Shown here piece by piece: positions 17,882 to 26,373 of a stretch of 64,000 bases of DNA. The DNA lies in the NCBI RefSeq assembly GCF_037974265.1, contig NZ_CP150233.1, positions 1,178,001 to 1,242,000 on the forward strand, written 5' to 3'. Below the pieces are notes generated by a model. The model worked only from the letters and a program-made list of their open reading frames with translations. It was not told the DNA's origin and searched no databases. Position 1 is the stretch's first letter. The number at the start of each line of letters is the position of its first letter. This DNA comes from Paenibacillus sp. FSL R5-0623 (GTDB lineage: Bacteria > Bacillota > Bacilli > Paenibacillales > Paenibacillaceae). Made by a program: the position numbers and the translations under genes.

Positions 17882-18820
17882 ATGACTTACGAAGGTTCCT
17901 CTGGAGGAAAAGCCCCCGATTACCGGGAGCATCAGGATCAGGTGCATCTCAGTGAAGAACAGTTTCTGGAAACGTATCATGCTGGTGATTACGAACGTCC
18001 TTCCGTCACCGTGGACATGTTGGTATTTACGATCCGCAGTGAGGTTCAGGAGAACTATCGCAAGCTCGCGGAACCCGAACTCCAGTTACTGCTAATCCGT
18101 CGAGGCAGCCATCCCTATCTCGGACAGTGGGCGTTACCGGGTGGATTTGTCTCCATGCAGGAATCATTGGAAGATGCTGCTCGACGGGAATTGTTGACGG
18201 AGACGGGGCTGGATGATATTTATCTGGAGCAACTATACACCTGGGGAGATGTGGAACGAGATCCGCGTACACGGGTCATCAGCTGTTCCTATATGGCGCT
18301 GGTCGATAGCAGCGAGCTGGAACTTCAGGCTGGCGATGATGCGAGTGAGGCCAATTGGTTTCGAGTGGAGGAGCGGCTTCTGGAAGAGAAGCGCCATATC
18401 CATGAGCGTGGACGTGTGACAGAACGCAGGCTGCAGTTGATTTTGACCAATGGAACAGAAGAGTTGTCGGCAATTGTTGAGACAAAAGAAACGATAGAAG
18501 GAAAAGTACGGAGCCATCGTTTGACGTTGGAGGAGGTTCAGGGGATTGCATTTGATCATGCCAAAATCATTCATTATGCGCTTGAGCGTCTGCGATCCAA
18601 GATCGAGTACACGGATATTGCATTTAATCTGATGCCGGAGACGTTTACGCTGACTGCACTTCAGAAAGTACATGAGATCATCAGTGGCAAAAAACTGCTG
18701 GCTGCTGCTTTCCGGCGCAAAATCGCCGATTGGGTCATTGAGACGGGTGAGTATGCAGGCAGTGCCGGACACCGTCCGTCCCGCTTGTACAGATTGAACC
18801 CGGAGAGACAGACACCTTAG
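17882..18820 (+). CDS. Nudix domain protein with C-terminal winged helix (NrtR-like)
   Basis: The 312-residue protein has a central Nudix domain. Its box GGFVSMQESLEDAARRELLTETGL has the first of the paired glutamates replaced by Thr, so hydrolysis may be weak. The C-terminal part (FTLTALQKVHEIISGKKLLAAAFRRKI...GHRPSRLYRL) matches the winged helix of NrtR-type regulators, which bind ADP-ribose and control NAD genes. The start follows GGAG at 10 bases. It is the first gene of the ADP-ribose cluster and may sense the product its neighbours release. It could instead be an ordinary ADP-ribose pyrophosphatase. Confidence 0.82.
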   Translation: MTYEGSSGGKAPDYREHQDQVHLSEEQFLETYHAGDYERPSVTVDMLVFTIRSEVQENYRKLAEPELQLLLIRRGSHPYLGQWALPGGFVSMQESLEDAARRELLTETGLDDIYLEQLYTWGDVERDPRTRVISCSYMALVDSSELELQAGDDASEANWFRVEERLLEEKRHIHERGRVTERRLQLILTNGTEELSAIVETKETIEGKVRSHRLTLEEVQGIAFDHAKIIHYALERLRSKIEYTDIAFNLMPETFTLTALQKVHEIISGKKLLAAAFRRKIADWVIETGEYAGSAGHRPSRLYRLNPERQTP

Positions 18821-18835
18821 ACATAATAATTAGCA

Positions 18836-18898
18836 ATGAACACGGACGAAGTGATTCAAGCTATTGGCCGGATCGCTGCATACATGAGAAACAAGTAA
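18836..18898 (+). CDS. Possible 20-residue peptide frame
   Basis: ATG at 18836 to TAA at 18898 encodes MNTDEVIQAIGRIAAYMRNK, an amphipathic-looking helix. It lies in the 91-bp gap between the Nudix and NADAR genes, in the same direction, but has no ribosome binding site. It may be chance. Confidence 0.15.
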   Translation: MNTDEVIQAIGRIAAYMRNK

Positions 18899-18911
18899 AG
18901 AGGGGATATGG

Positions 18912-19397
18912 ATGGAAAAGTTTACGTTTTTCTGGCGGACTGCATCTCCGTTCTCACAGTGGCACCCGGCGGATTTTACCGTGGACGGGGTTCACTACAC
19001 AAGTGCGGAGCAATACATGATGCATCAGAAAGCACTGCTGTTTGGCGATCAGACCATCGCAGACAAGATTCTGAAGGCAAGCTCTGCTTCGGTACAAAAA
19101 AAGCTGGGCAGACAGGTCACTGGCTTCGACCAGACTTTATGGGAAGCTGAGTGCCAGCGCATCGTTTACGAGGGTAATTGGGCCAAATTTACACAAAACA
19201 AAGAACTGCTGACCGCGCTTCGTGCCACCCGTGGAACGACCCTTGTGGAAGCAAGTCCGGATGATCGCATCTGGGGCGTGGGACTGGCGGAGGAAGACCC
19301 GCGTATTCGCAATAGAAGAACATGGCGGGGAACCAACTGGCTGGGTGAGATTCTCACCCGTCTAAGAGAAGATATAGGAAGTGATTCAGATGAGTGA
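18912..19397 (+). CDS. NADAR-family protein (YbiA-like N-glycosidase)
   Basis: The 161-residue protein matches the NADAR/DUF1768 family: FSQWHPADFTVDG, the conserved core T30-S-A-E-Q-Y-M-M-H-Q-K, and the C-terminal RGTNWLGEIL. Family members cleave N-glycosidic bonds. YbiA acts on riboflavin intermediates, and other members are reported to remove ADP-ribose from guanine bases. The start follows AAGAGGGG. It overlaps the next gene by eight bases. Sitting among ADP-ribose hydrolases favours the ADP-ribose role, but that is inference. Confidence 0.88.
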   Translation: MEKFTFFWRTASPFSQWHPADFTVDGVHYTSAEQYMMHQKALLFGDQTIADKILKASSASVQKKLGRQVTGFDQTLWEAECQRIVYEGNWAKFTQNKELLTALRATRGTTLVEASPDDRIWGVGLAEEDPRIRNRRTWRGTNWLGEILTRLREDIGSDSDE

Positions 19398-20301
19398 TAA
19401 ACATAGCTCCAATCCACGTACCATGCGGGCCAGTATCGCAGAGCAGACGCTGGCTATTCTGGAAGAAGGACAATACGTGAATGGATATAATCGCAAGGTT
19501 GAGATGGGCGCCGATGTGCAGCAAGCGATCCGTAATTCGGTATTATACCGTTCTTCGGAGCTTTCCGCACTCAGGGGAAAGCTCCGTACAGAAGCTCGCG
19601 CAGAAACTCATTCGATAGCCTCATCAACTGAAACTGAAGCTGTATCGGTATCGGTTCGCATTGAAGTTACTGGCGAGACTACACTTGGAGCGGCTTCACG
19701 TTTGACGGTAGCTGAAGGAAGAGAAGATGTGGTCTGTTTGAACTTTGCATCGGCGAAAAATCCTGGCGGCGGTTTCCTTGGCGGAAGTCAGGCACAGGAA
19801 GAGAGTCTGGCCCGAGCGACAGGATTATACCCGTGCATCGCGCAAATGGACGAAATGTACGAGTACAATCGCAAGCGGCGATCGGGTCTTTATTCCGATC
19901 ATATGATCTATTCACCTCGTGTGCCTGTAATCCGTGATGATGAAGATCAACTTCTAGACCAGTATTATGTATCATCATTCATTACTGCGCCAGCGGTGAA
20001 TGCGGGTGTGGTGAAAGAGCGTGGAGAAGCTGATGATCTACAGATTGAGTCCGTGATGAAGGAACGTATCCGTTATATTCTGGACGTGGCTGTTACGAAT
20101 GGTCATCGGACGATTGTTCTCGGTGCATATGGTTGTGGCGTATTTCGTAATGAACCGGCAGTGGTGGCGAAGTATTTTCATGATGTGTTAGTGGGAGAGG
20201 GATTTAGGGAGTCCTTTGAACGAATTGTATTTGCTGTATATGATCGATCCGCAGGTCAGCGAACATTAAAGGCAATTCAACGTTTTTTGACAGAGGCCTA
20301 A
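19390..20301 (+). CDS. PARG-type macrodomain hydrolase (TIGR02452 family)
   Basis: The 303-residue protein carries the PARG signature GGG-X7-QEE: G126-G-G128 then Q136-E-E138, in NPGGGFLGGSQAQEE. The C-terminal half has TIVLGAYGCGVFRNEP, the second ADP-ribose-binding loop. Enzymes of this class cut ADP-ribose from proteins or poly-ADP-ribose. ATG at 19390, after AGGAAGTGATTCAG, was chosen over GTG at 19381. Overlap with NADAR implies coupled translation. The chain is complete and the key glutamates are present, so activity is likely; the substrate is unknown. Confidence 0.9.
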   Translation: MSDKHSSNPRTMRASIAEQTLAILEEGQYVNGYNRKVEMGADVQQAIRNSVLYRSSELSALRGKLRTEARAETHSIASSTETEAVSVSVRIEVTGETTLGAASRLTVAEGREDVVCLNFASAKNPGGGFLGGSQAQEESLARATGLYPCIAQMDEMYEYNRKRRSGLYSDHMIYSPRVPVIRDDEDQLLDQYYVSSFITAPAVNAGVVKERGEADDLQIESVMKERIRYILDVAVTNGHRTIVLGAYGCGVFRNEPAVVAKYFHDVLVGEGFRESFERIVFAVYDRSAGQRTLKAIQRFLTEA

Positions 20302-20356
20302 TAAAAAATAAGGGATCTAGATTGAATGAGAGTGCGTGATAAAGGAGAGGAATGCC

Positions 20357-20779
20357 ATGCAGTTTCATGAGAGAGAACAGGATTTATTTGAGCTGGGGGA
20401 TGATTACAGGCTTGCTCACTGTATATCAGCCGATGCAAGAATGGGGAAGGGCATTGCGGTACAGTTTCGGGAGCGATTTGGTTTGGAAAATCTTCAAGAG
20501 CAGGCCAAACAAGAGCCGCTTGAGATTGGACGATGTTATCCGGTAGGACGGACGATGAATCTGGTCACCAAGGCAAAGTTCTCCAATAAGCCGACGTATC
20601 AATCGTTGACTAATGCGGTAGAATCCATGCGGGACGTATGTGTGATGGATGGCATTACAAAACTGGCTATGCCCCGAATAGGATGCGGGCTGGACAGGCT
20701 AAAATGGGAGAAGGTCAGTCCGATTATCCAGGAAACTTTTGCCGATACGGAAGTTGAGATCATTGTCTGTACACTGTGA
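20357..20779 (+). CDS. TARG1/OARD1-like macrodomain ADP-ribosyl hydrolase
   Basis: The 140-residue single macrodomain is strikingly like human TARG1: LAHCISADARMGKGIAV, KPTYQSLTNAVESM and MPRIGCGLDRLKWEKVSPII. K72 and D113 correspond to TARG1 catalytic K84 and D125. TARG1-type domains, including bacterial DarG, remove ADP-ribose from glutamate or from DNA bases. The start follows AAAGGAGAGGAATGCC, 55 bases after the PARG-type gene. No DarT-like transferase is visible in this window. Confidence 0.9.
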   Translation: MQFHEREQDLFELGDDYRLAHCISADARMGKGIAVQFRERFGLENLQEQAKQEPLEIGRCYPVGRTMNLVTKAKFSNKPTYQSLTNAVESMRDVCVMDGITKLAMPRIGCGLDRLKWEKVSPIIQETFADTEVEIIVCTL

Positions 20780-20829
20780 GCACACTTGGTGGAAGAGGAT
20801 GGACTGTAGCTTGCTGGCAGATCCAAAGC

Positions 20830-20910
20830 AAAAAATCCTCAGCTTTGAGGGGAATAGAGTGTACGTATGATTCATACAGACGCTGTTCCGATTTCAAAGT
20901 GAGGTTTTTT
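20830..20910. terminator. Large bidirectional terminator
   Basis: AAAAAA-T-CCTCA..TTTGA pairs with TCAAA..TGAGG-TTTTTT. Inside are GGAA/TTCC and a GTATGA/TCATAC hairpin. It separates the macrodomain gene from the convergent siderophore-binding gene. Confidence 0.7.
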
Positions 20911-20912
20911 GT

Positions 20913-21860
20913 TTATTTTTTGGAGAACATTTCTTTGGCTTCATCCATGGCCATTTTATTACCGATCGATGAGTAATCCAGCCAAGGCTGTGCACCAATC
21001 GGGTAGACGTGGCCGGCTTTGACTGCTTTCAGGCCTTGCCAGATCGGATTGTTTTGCAGCTCCTTGAACATGGTCTGGGCTTCATCATCCGAATTCACAA
21101 CTACAAAGATCGCATCTGCATCATAGTCCGGCAATATTTCACGGGAGACGACTTGATAGGGTTTAGTCGAATCGATATCTGTGATCCCTTTGGCAGGAGT
21201 CAGACCGAGATCCTCATACAAAATGGGACCCATGGGACGGCGTGTACTGAACACACGTAATTCTTTGGCAGTAACACGGATCGCCATCACAGTACCATCA
21301 CCAATCGTGTCATGAATCAGAGATTTCACTTCTTCCGTTTCGGTTGCGTAGTCCTGAATGTATTGCTCGGCTTCCTTCTCACGATTTACGAGTTTGCCAA
21401 TCTCTTTCAGATGGTCGCGCCATGTACCGTCATCCAGATTGAAGACATGAACCGGAGCAATTTTTTCGAATTTGGCAATATCACCACCGGAAAATTCTTC
21501 GTCCAGATAGATCACATCCGGTTTCAGGGCAAGCAAAGCTTCCATATCCGGGTCTTTAACCGGACCAAGTGGTGTTGTATTTTGAAGTTGATCAGCAACA
21601 TGGGACAGGAAACCTTTGGCTTCGCCACCGATAACGGAACCAACCGGAGTAATGCCAAGAGACAGCAGATCATTGGTCAGATGGATCGACATGGAGGCAA
21701 TGCGTTGCTCTCCCGAATTTGCACTGTTGTCCTGATTCTTGGTTGAAGTATCCGTGGACGAACCACCAGAAGCAGATGGTGAAGTCTTGGCCGTTCCACA
21801 GGCAGCGAGTACAAGCACCAGACAGATACTCAGGACAAGCATAAGATTTTTCTTTAACAT
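20913..21860 (-). CDS. Iron-siderophore-binding lipoprotein
   Basis: The 315-residue protein has a lipoprotein signal with lipobox LAAC (Cys21), a Ser/Thr-rich linker and a type III binding fold (Peripla_BP_2): RIASMSIHLTNDLLSLG, KPDVIYLDEEFSG and the long connecting helix region VNREKEAEQYIQDYATETEEVKS. It captures ferric siderophore for the two FecCD permeases upstream. The start has AAGGAG at a long 13-base spacing. It is the last gene of the operon. No ATPase gene is present locally, so a shared one elsewhere is expected. Confidence 0.9.
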   Translation of the reverse strand: MLKKNLMLVLSICLVLVLAACGTAKTSPSASGGSSTDTSTKNQDNSANSGEQRIASMSIHLTNDLLSLGITPVGSVIGGEAKGFLSHVADQLQNTTPLGPVKDPDMEALLALKPDVIYLDEEFSGGDIAKFEKIAPVHVFNLDDGTWRDHLKEIGKLVNREKEAEQYIQDYATETEEVKSLIHDTIGDGTVMAIRVTAKELRVFSTRRPMGPILYEDLGLTPAKGITDIDSTKPYQVVSREILPDYDADAIFVVVNSDDEAQTMFKELQNNPIWQGLKAVKAGHVYPIGAQPWLDYSSIGNKMAMDEAKEMFSKK

Positions 21861-21920
21861 GGGTAGTCACATTCTCCTTGAACATCTCTTGGATGTCTTT
21901 ATTGTTTTTTGAAAAAAAGA

Positions 21921-22937
21921 TCACTTGCTTCGTACTAACAGGTACAAAAAGTAAGGTGCACCAATCGCAGCAACCACCACGCCTGCCGGAATGGCATTAG
22001 GCTGAAAGATCGTTCGCCCGATTGTATCGGCGGTCACCAGAATAACCATACCGATGAGTCCGGCGGCTGGAATCAGATGCCGATGCATCGGACCAACAAG
22101 TCTGCGCGCCAGATGTGGCGCCGCCAGACCGATAAAGCCGATCCCACCAGCCATTGATACACTAACGGCAGACAAGGCCACGGCACAGAGCAGCAAAATA
22201 ATACGCTGGGATCGGACAGGTGTCCCGATACTGGTTGCGGCAGCATCTCCAAGATTGAAGGCATCGAGCGTTTTGGATCGACTCCAGATGTACGAGATAC
22301 ATAACACGATCCAAGGAAGCAACGCTTGCACATGAATCCAATCCCGGCCCCAGACGCTTCCTGCCAGCCAGCGAGCGGCAAAGGAATAGGTGTCTTCATC
22401 CAGACGCAGGGATAGGTAGAGTGTCAACGCATGGAACCCGGCCGCTACCGCGATTCCAACCAGAATCAGCTTAATTGGCGATACGCCGTTGTGCCGATCA
22501 TAAGATAACAGCATGATGATCAGGGCGGCCGCCACACTGCCTGCAAAAGCAAACAATGGAATCAGCAAGGCCACAGAACCATCCATCGTAAAGGAGAGAC
22601 TAACAAATACCATTAGTCCAAATGCTGCCCCTGCATGTAATCCCAGAATCCCCGGGTCCGCCAGTGGATTGCGGGTGATCCCTTGCAAGGCTGCTCCGGC
22701 AATACCAAGTCCCGCTCCAGCCAGTACAGTTACCAGGATGCGAGGCAGTCGGTAATCAAACAGTACAATCTGATCATCCGAACTGCCATTACCAAGCAAA
22801 GTCTGTAACACAGCCACTGGGGAGAGACGAATGGTTCCCGTGTTCAGGCTGATCACAATAACGGCAATGGCGATGCAGAGCAGCGTGATACTGACGATGA
22901 TCGAACGTTTACCTCGTGAAGGTGTATTGAAATTCAT
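21921..22937 (-). CDS. FecCD-family siderophore permease (second subunit)
   Basis: The 338-residue protein has about ten membrane segments. It carries the FecCD motifs GAALQGITRNPLADPGILGLHAGAAF and GGIGFIGLAAPHLARRLVG. The start follows AAAGGAGGGCC two bases after the stop of the first permease gene, so the two form a coupled pair and probably a heterodimeric channel for ferric siderophores. Confidence 0.93.
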   Translation of the reverse strand: MNFNTPSRGKRSIIVSITLLCIAIAVIVISLNTGTIRLSPVAVLQTLLGNGSSDDQIVLFDYRLPRILVTVLAGAGLGIAGAALQGITRNPLADPGILGLHAGAAFGLMVFVSLSFTMDGSVALLIPLFAFAGSVAAALIIMLLSYDRHNGVSPIKLILVGIAVAAGFHALTLYLSLRLDEDTYSFAARWLAGSVWGRDWIHVQALLPWIVLCISYIWSRSKTLDAFNLGDAAATSIGTPVRSQRIILLLCAVALSAVSVSMAGGIGFIGLAAPHLARRLVGPMHRHLIPAAGLIGMVILVTADTIGRTIFQPNAIPAGVVVAAIGAPYFLYLLVRSK

Positions 22938-22939
22938 CG

Positions 22940-24013
22940 CTACAAGGCCCTCCTTTCTTTACGGGCCAGATAGAGGAAGAACGGTACACCGACAAAAGCG
23001 ACCATAATGCCTACCGCTAGTTCCTCGGGCGGGTTCACGATGCGTGAGCCCAGATCGGCGAGCACCAGTAATATCGCTCCAAGCAGAGAAGACATCGGAA
23101 TGATGAGCCGATAATCCACACCCACCAGTTTGCGGGAGATATGAGGGATGACCAGTCCGACAAATCCAATCGAGCCTACTGCCGACACGGACACACCAGC
23201 CAGCACAACAACCGCTGCAAGGGCGATTAATCTCGTCCAGCGCAGGTTGATCCCGAGATTAATCGCCACTTCTTCACCGAGTGACATAAGTGATACACGC
23301 CGGGCAAGTGGCATAATCAGTATTAGTGTGGCGAGCAGCACGGGAAGAATCAGCTTGAGATGCCGCCATTCTATTCCACCAAAACCTCCCGCATACCAGA
23401 AGGCCAGATCCTGACTCAGGTCAAAATAAATGGCAACGCCTGTGCTGAGCGAGGTTAACATGGCTGCAATAACGGCTCCGGCAACGGTCAGTCTAATGGA
23501 ATTCAGACCACCAGGTGCTGCCATTCCAAGCAGGAAGATAAGCAGTGTGCCCAGAACAGCCCCCATGAATGATAGAAACATGATCCAGCCGTATGGCAGT
23601 CCGGGCCAAAAGGCAAAGCTCAATGCTACGACAAAAGTGGCCCCAGCATTAATGCCCAGAATGCCTGTGTCTGCCAGCGGATTACGCGTAATGCCTTGCA
23701 TTAAAGCTCCTGCAACCGCAAAGGCAGCGCCGATGATCACCGCGGCAAGGACACGAGGCAGCCGCAGCTCATGAATAATCTGATGTGGTGTCAAAGCTGG
23801 GTTGTACTGAAATATGGCAGCCCATACGGTTTCCAGTGTTAGTCCTTTGGCACCTAAAGAGATTGCGACAAACATACTTAGCAGCAGTATGGCTATGGCA
23901 GACAAAAACGTCAGCCCAACGGTCACTGCAGATTTTCTTGAATTAGACGGACGATGTGGCAGTCCCGGATGTTGAATACGGGTCACTCCTTTGGTACCAA
24001 CAACATATTTCAT
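22940..24013 (-). CDS. FecCD-family siderophore permease (first subunit)
   Basis: The product has up to 357 residues and carries FecCD motifs GALMQGITRNPLADTGILGINAGA and GSIGFVGLVIPHISRKLVG. The start is uncertain. ATG at 24013 lies only seven bases from a Fur box and has no ribosome binding site. An AAAGGAG further in (about 23991-23985) is followed by no ordinary start codon at the right distance; ATT is the codon in that place. The first 30 residues are hydrophilic and may be partly untranslated. It heads the iron-regulated operon. Confidence 0.88.
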   Translation of the reverse strand: MKYVVGTKGVTRIQHPGLPHRPSNSRKSAVTVGLTFLSAIAILLLSMFVAISLGAKGLTLETVWAAIFQYNPALTPHQIIHELRLPRVLAAVIIGAAFAVAGALMQGITRNPLADTGILGINAGATFVVALSFAFWPGLPYGWIMFLSFMGAVLGTLLIFLLGMAAPGGLNSIRLTVAGAVIAAMLTSLSTGVAIYFDLSQDLAFWYAGGFGGIEWRHLKLILPVLLATLILIMPLARRVSLMSLGEEVAINLGINLRWTRLIALAAVVVLAGVSVSAVGSIGFVGLVIPHISRKLVGVDYRLIIPMSSLLGAILLVLADLGSRIVNPPEELAVGIMVAFVGVPFFLYLARKERRAL

Positions 24014-24019
24014 TGTTAT

Positions 24020-24034
24020 TGATTATCATTATCA
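24020..24034. promoter_or_regulatory. Fur box
   Basis: On the minus strand the sequence is TGATAATGATAATCA. It matches the 7-1-7 Fur consensus TGATAATNATTATCA with one mismatch and contains two GATAAT hexamers. TATAAT at 24045-24050 on the minus strand can serve as -10, so bound Fur would cover the transcription start of the permease operon. Confidence 0.8.
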
Positions 24035-24049
24035 ATTAGTGATCATTAT

Positions 24050-24092
24050 AAAATCTTAATTCAGGCCCGTACATGGCATAAATTAAGATTTT
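24050..24092 (-). terminator. Terminator-like hairpin after the AraC gene
   Basis: AAAATCTTAATT (24050-24061) and AATTAAGATTTT (24081-24092) form a perfect 12-bp stem. On the minus strand it follows the regulator stop and leads into TTTTATAAT. It overlaps the promoter region of the permease operon. Confidence 0.55.
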
Positions 24093-24112
24093 GGAGATGG
24101 ACATTTTTTAGA

Positions 24113-25843
24113 TTACAAAAGTGAAGGTTTGTTCGTCAACATAGAGAGCGCTTCATCGAGCTGGATGTTGATGGAATATGGAGCATATACAACCCATGAG
24201 CTCCAGTCGATGAGATGTACACGTCCGTTTTTTACCGCAGGATGGCTGTTCCACAGTGGATTCGAAGCCATCTCTTTCAACAGTGTTGCCTTTTCATGCA
24301 TAGAATTAATCGCCAGTACCAGCACATCTGCCTCCAGTCCGTCCCATTCTCCTGGTGTGAAGGGCAGCCAGTTGAATCCAACGCCGGGAGATTTGCCAGC
24401 CAGTTCGGTCTGAATGCGCTGAGGAGCGGCCAATTGCAAGGTTCGATAAAAGACATGTCCAAAGTTCCGATGGCTGTACATCCGTGGACCTTTAGGCGTT
24501 AACGTGCCAACAGCAACGGTGATGTCCCCGACGAATTCCTTGATTTTTTTGCGTGCACGCTCTGCCTTGCGTTCATGTCGATCCAGCCAATCTGTGGCTG
24601 CTTGGGTACGATCCACAATGGATGCAATCTGATGCAGATGACCAAAGACGTCAGTCTGGTTCCAGGGAATCGTAATGATGGGAGCGACATCGCCAATATG
24701 CTCCATCGCTTTGGCAGCTGCATTGTCCTTGGTCAGAATCAATTCAGGATTCAGATCCAGGAAGGCCTGACGTCCCTGTTCCCACGGCTCATAGGCGTGG
24801 AAGGGCAGCGTCAGCGATTTGGGCAAATGAGGAAGATGGCCTTGGATCTGAGCTGCGCATGGCGTGATACCAAGTGTCATCAGGTGGTCCGTGTATGGAT
24901 AGGAGAGCGACACGATATTCCGGTGGACCTGCTTCGCATAGGAAGTGGGAGCATATCCAGCATGGTTCCGGAAACGTCGGCTGAAATAAAATTCGTCACG
25001 GTAACCCACTTCACGAGCCACATCACGGATACGCAGATCTGAAGTGAGCAGCAATTCCTTTGCCCGGTTCATACGCAGATGAGTGATGTACTCAATCGGA
25101 TTTTTCTGCATGCGGCTCTTGAATAGCTGCGAGTAATAGGACGGGTGCATGTCAGCCAGTTCAGCCAGCTTTTCCAGCTTGATCTCGTTCATATAGTTTT
25201 CGCGCATGTATTGCAGGGTGGACCTGAGCCACTGTTCGGGTTCATCCTGCCCAGCCCCCACGTCAGTCTGGTCTTCTTGAGGCCAGAGCATATGTAACAG
25301 TTCCGTCAGGAAGAGCTGTGCCTTCAGACCTGTTTCCAAACCTTCGTTGGTCAGTTGTGTAAGCTGTGCGACAATGCGTTGTATACCGTAAAATGGGCCC
25401 TGAATCCAGCCTGTAACAGGTGAGCTGAGCTCACGTTCGTAGATTCGTCTGGCCTTTGTCTTCTCCGTAGCCCGATACAGATCGAAATGAATGATATATA
25501 GTTCAATATCATGGTCTTTATCTCCGATCAGTTCAATTGAAGTGCCGGGTATACACAGACAAGCTGATTTGCGAGCCACGTGGGATTCGGTCCCATTCAT
25601 GATCAGTGTGCCCGTGAATTTGTGCATATATATGAAGGTATGATGAGCAAGCTCAGTTGTGGACCAGCGCCAGTTCCCACGGGTTATAATATATTCTGCC
25701 TGACGAAGTTCGATCAGGGTATCATTCAAGAATGCATCCAGGTCTGCTCGGGTGGAGGATTCCTTTTCTGAATTGGGACTTGTCTGCTGGTGCAACGTAT
25801 GTGGATTCATGCCGCTGTGGGCGTTACCAGGGATGGTAGTCAT
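24113..25843 (-). CDS. AraC regulator with siderophore-binding domain (Btr-like)
   Basis: The 576-residue protein has an N-terminal cupin-like region, an AraC helix-turn-helix pair (about 200-300: IKLEKLAELADMHPSYYSQLFK and IRDVAREVGYRDEFYFSRRF), then a Peripla_BP_2-type domain like a siderophore-binding protein. This layout matches Bacillus Btr, which activates siderophore uptake when it binds the ferric siderophore. The start was placed at ATG 25843 after GAGAGGAGGTCG; an upstream in-frame ATG lacks a site. It lies just upstream of the Fur-regulated importer on the same strand and probably activates it. Confidence 0.9.
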   Translation of the reverse strand: MTTIPGNAHSGMNPHTLHQQTSPNSEKESSTRADLDAFLNDTLIELRQAEYIITRGNWRWSTTELAHHTFIYMHKFTGTLIMNGTESHVARKSACLCIPGTSIELIGDKDHDIELYIIHFDLYRATEKTKARRIYERELSSPVTGWIQGPFYGIQRIVAQLTQLTNEGLETGLKAQLFLTELLHMLWPQEDQTDVGAGQDEPEQWLRSTLQYMRENYMNEIKLEKLAELADMHPSYYSQLFKSRMQKNPIEYITHLRMNRAKELLLTSDLRIRDVAREVGYRDEFYFSRRFRNHAGYAPTSYAKQVHRNIVSLSYPYTDHLMTLGITPCAAQIQGHLPHLPKSLTLPFHAYEPWEQGRQAFLDLNPELILTKDNAAAKAMEHIGDVAPIITIPWNQTDVFGHLHQIASIVDRTQAATDWLDRHERKAERARKKIKEFVGDITVAVGTLTPKGPRMYSHRNFGHVFYRTLQLAAPQRIQTELAGKSPGVGFNWLPFTPGEWDGLEADVLVLAINSMHEKATLLKEMASNPLWNSHPAVKNGRVHLIDWSSWVVYAPYSINIQLDEALSMLTNKPSLL

Positions 25844-26373
25844 GGTGCTATGCGACCTCCTCTCTTTTGAACAGTTTAGGTAATGATTGAACAGGGGATA
25901 TATCCGGATCAGCCGTGTGGACACATGTGCAGAATCTGGACCGCGCTTTGTGATAACTATACCAAGAGTTTACCGTCAGCTCGGAGACGCTGGATTATAA
26001 TAATTGGTTGCCTTGTCTGTCAGGGCCCGTTCGCAGTATGGTCGATATTTTTATATACCTGTAAGACAGGAATAGGATGTTGTTAATCAGGTATGATGGT
26101 TAATTTAACCGGATTATTGCGAGTTACAACCATGCCACGGGACAAGACCCTTTGGCTCCTAGTCTGCTGATAATCTTAGCAAATCTACTGGAGAATTGAA
26201 ATGTACACAGATATGTTCGAGGCCCTGATGAGCTTGAATTCTATTGAAAGCACATAATCGAAATCGTTTTCTGACGTAAGCGTTTCTTTTTGGTAAAATA
26301 AAGGGGATAACATGTTGGCCTGATCAGAATCATGAACCTTTTCAACTCAAATTGCAGTAGGGAGGCTTTAAAT
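25844..26373 (+). promoter_or_regulatory. 530-bp gap: oxidoreductase promoter and palindrome
   Basis: The gap holds -35 CTGACG (26271-26276), a 17-bp spacer and -10 TAAAAT (26294-26299) leading to the oxidoreductase gene. A cre-like CGAAATCGTTTTCT (26259-26272, 12 of 14 consensus positions by eye) overlaps the -35. GGTTAATTTAACC at 26098-26110 is a perfect 13-base palindrome of unknown role. No convincing gene is seen. Confidence 0.4.

Noticed and set aside
17882..20779. DarT-DarG toxin-antitoxin system
   Set aside because: A DarG-like macrodomain is present but no DarT or other ADP-ribosyltransferase gene is visible in the window.
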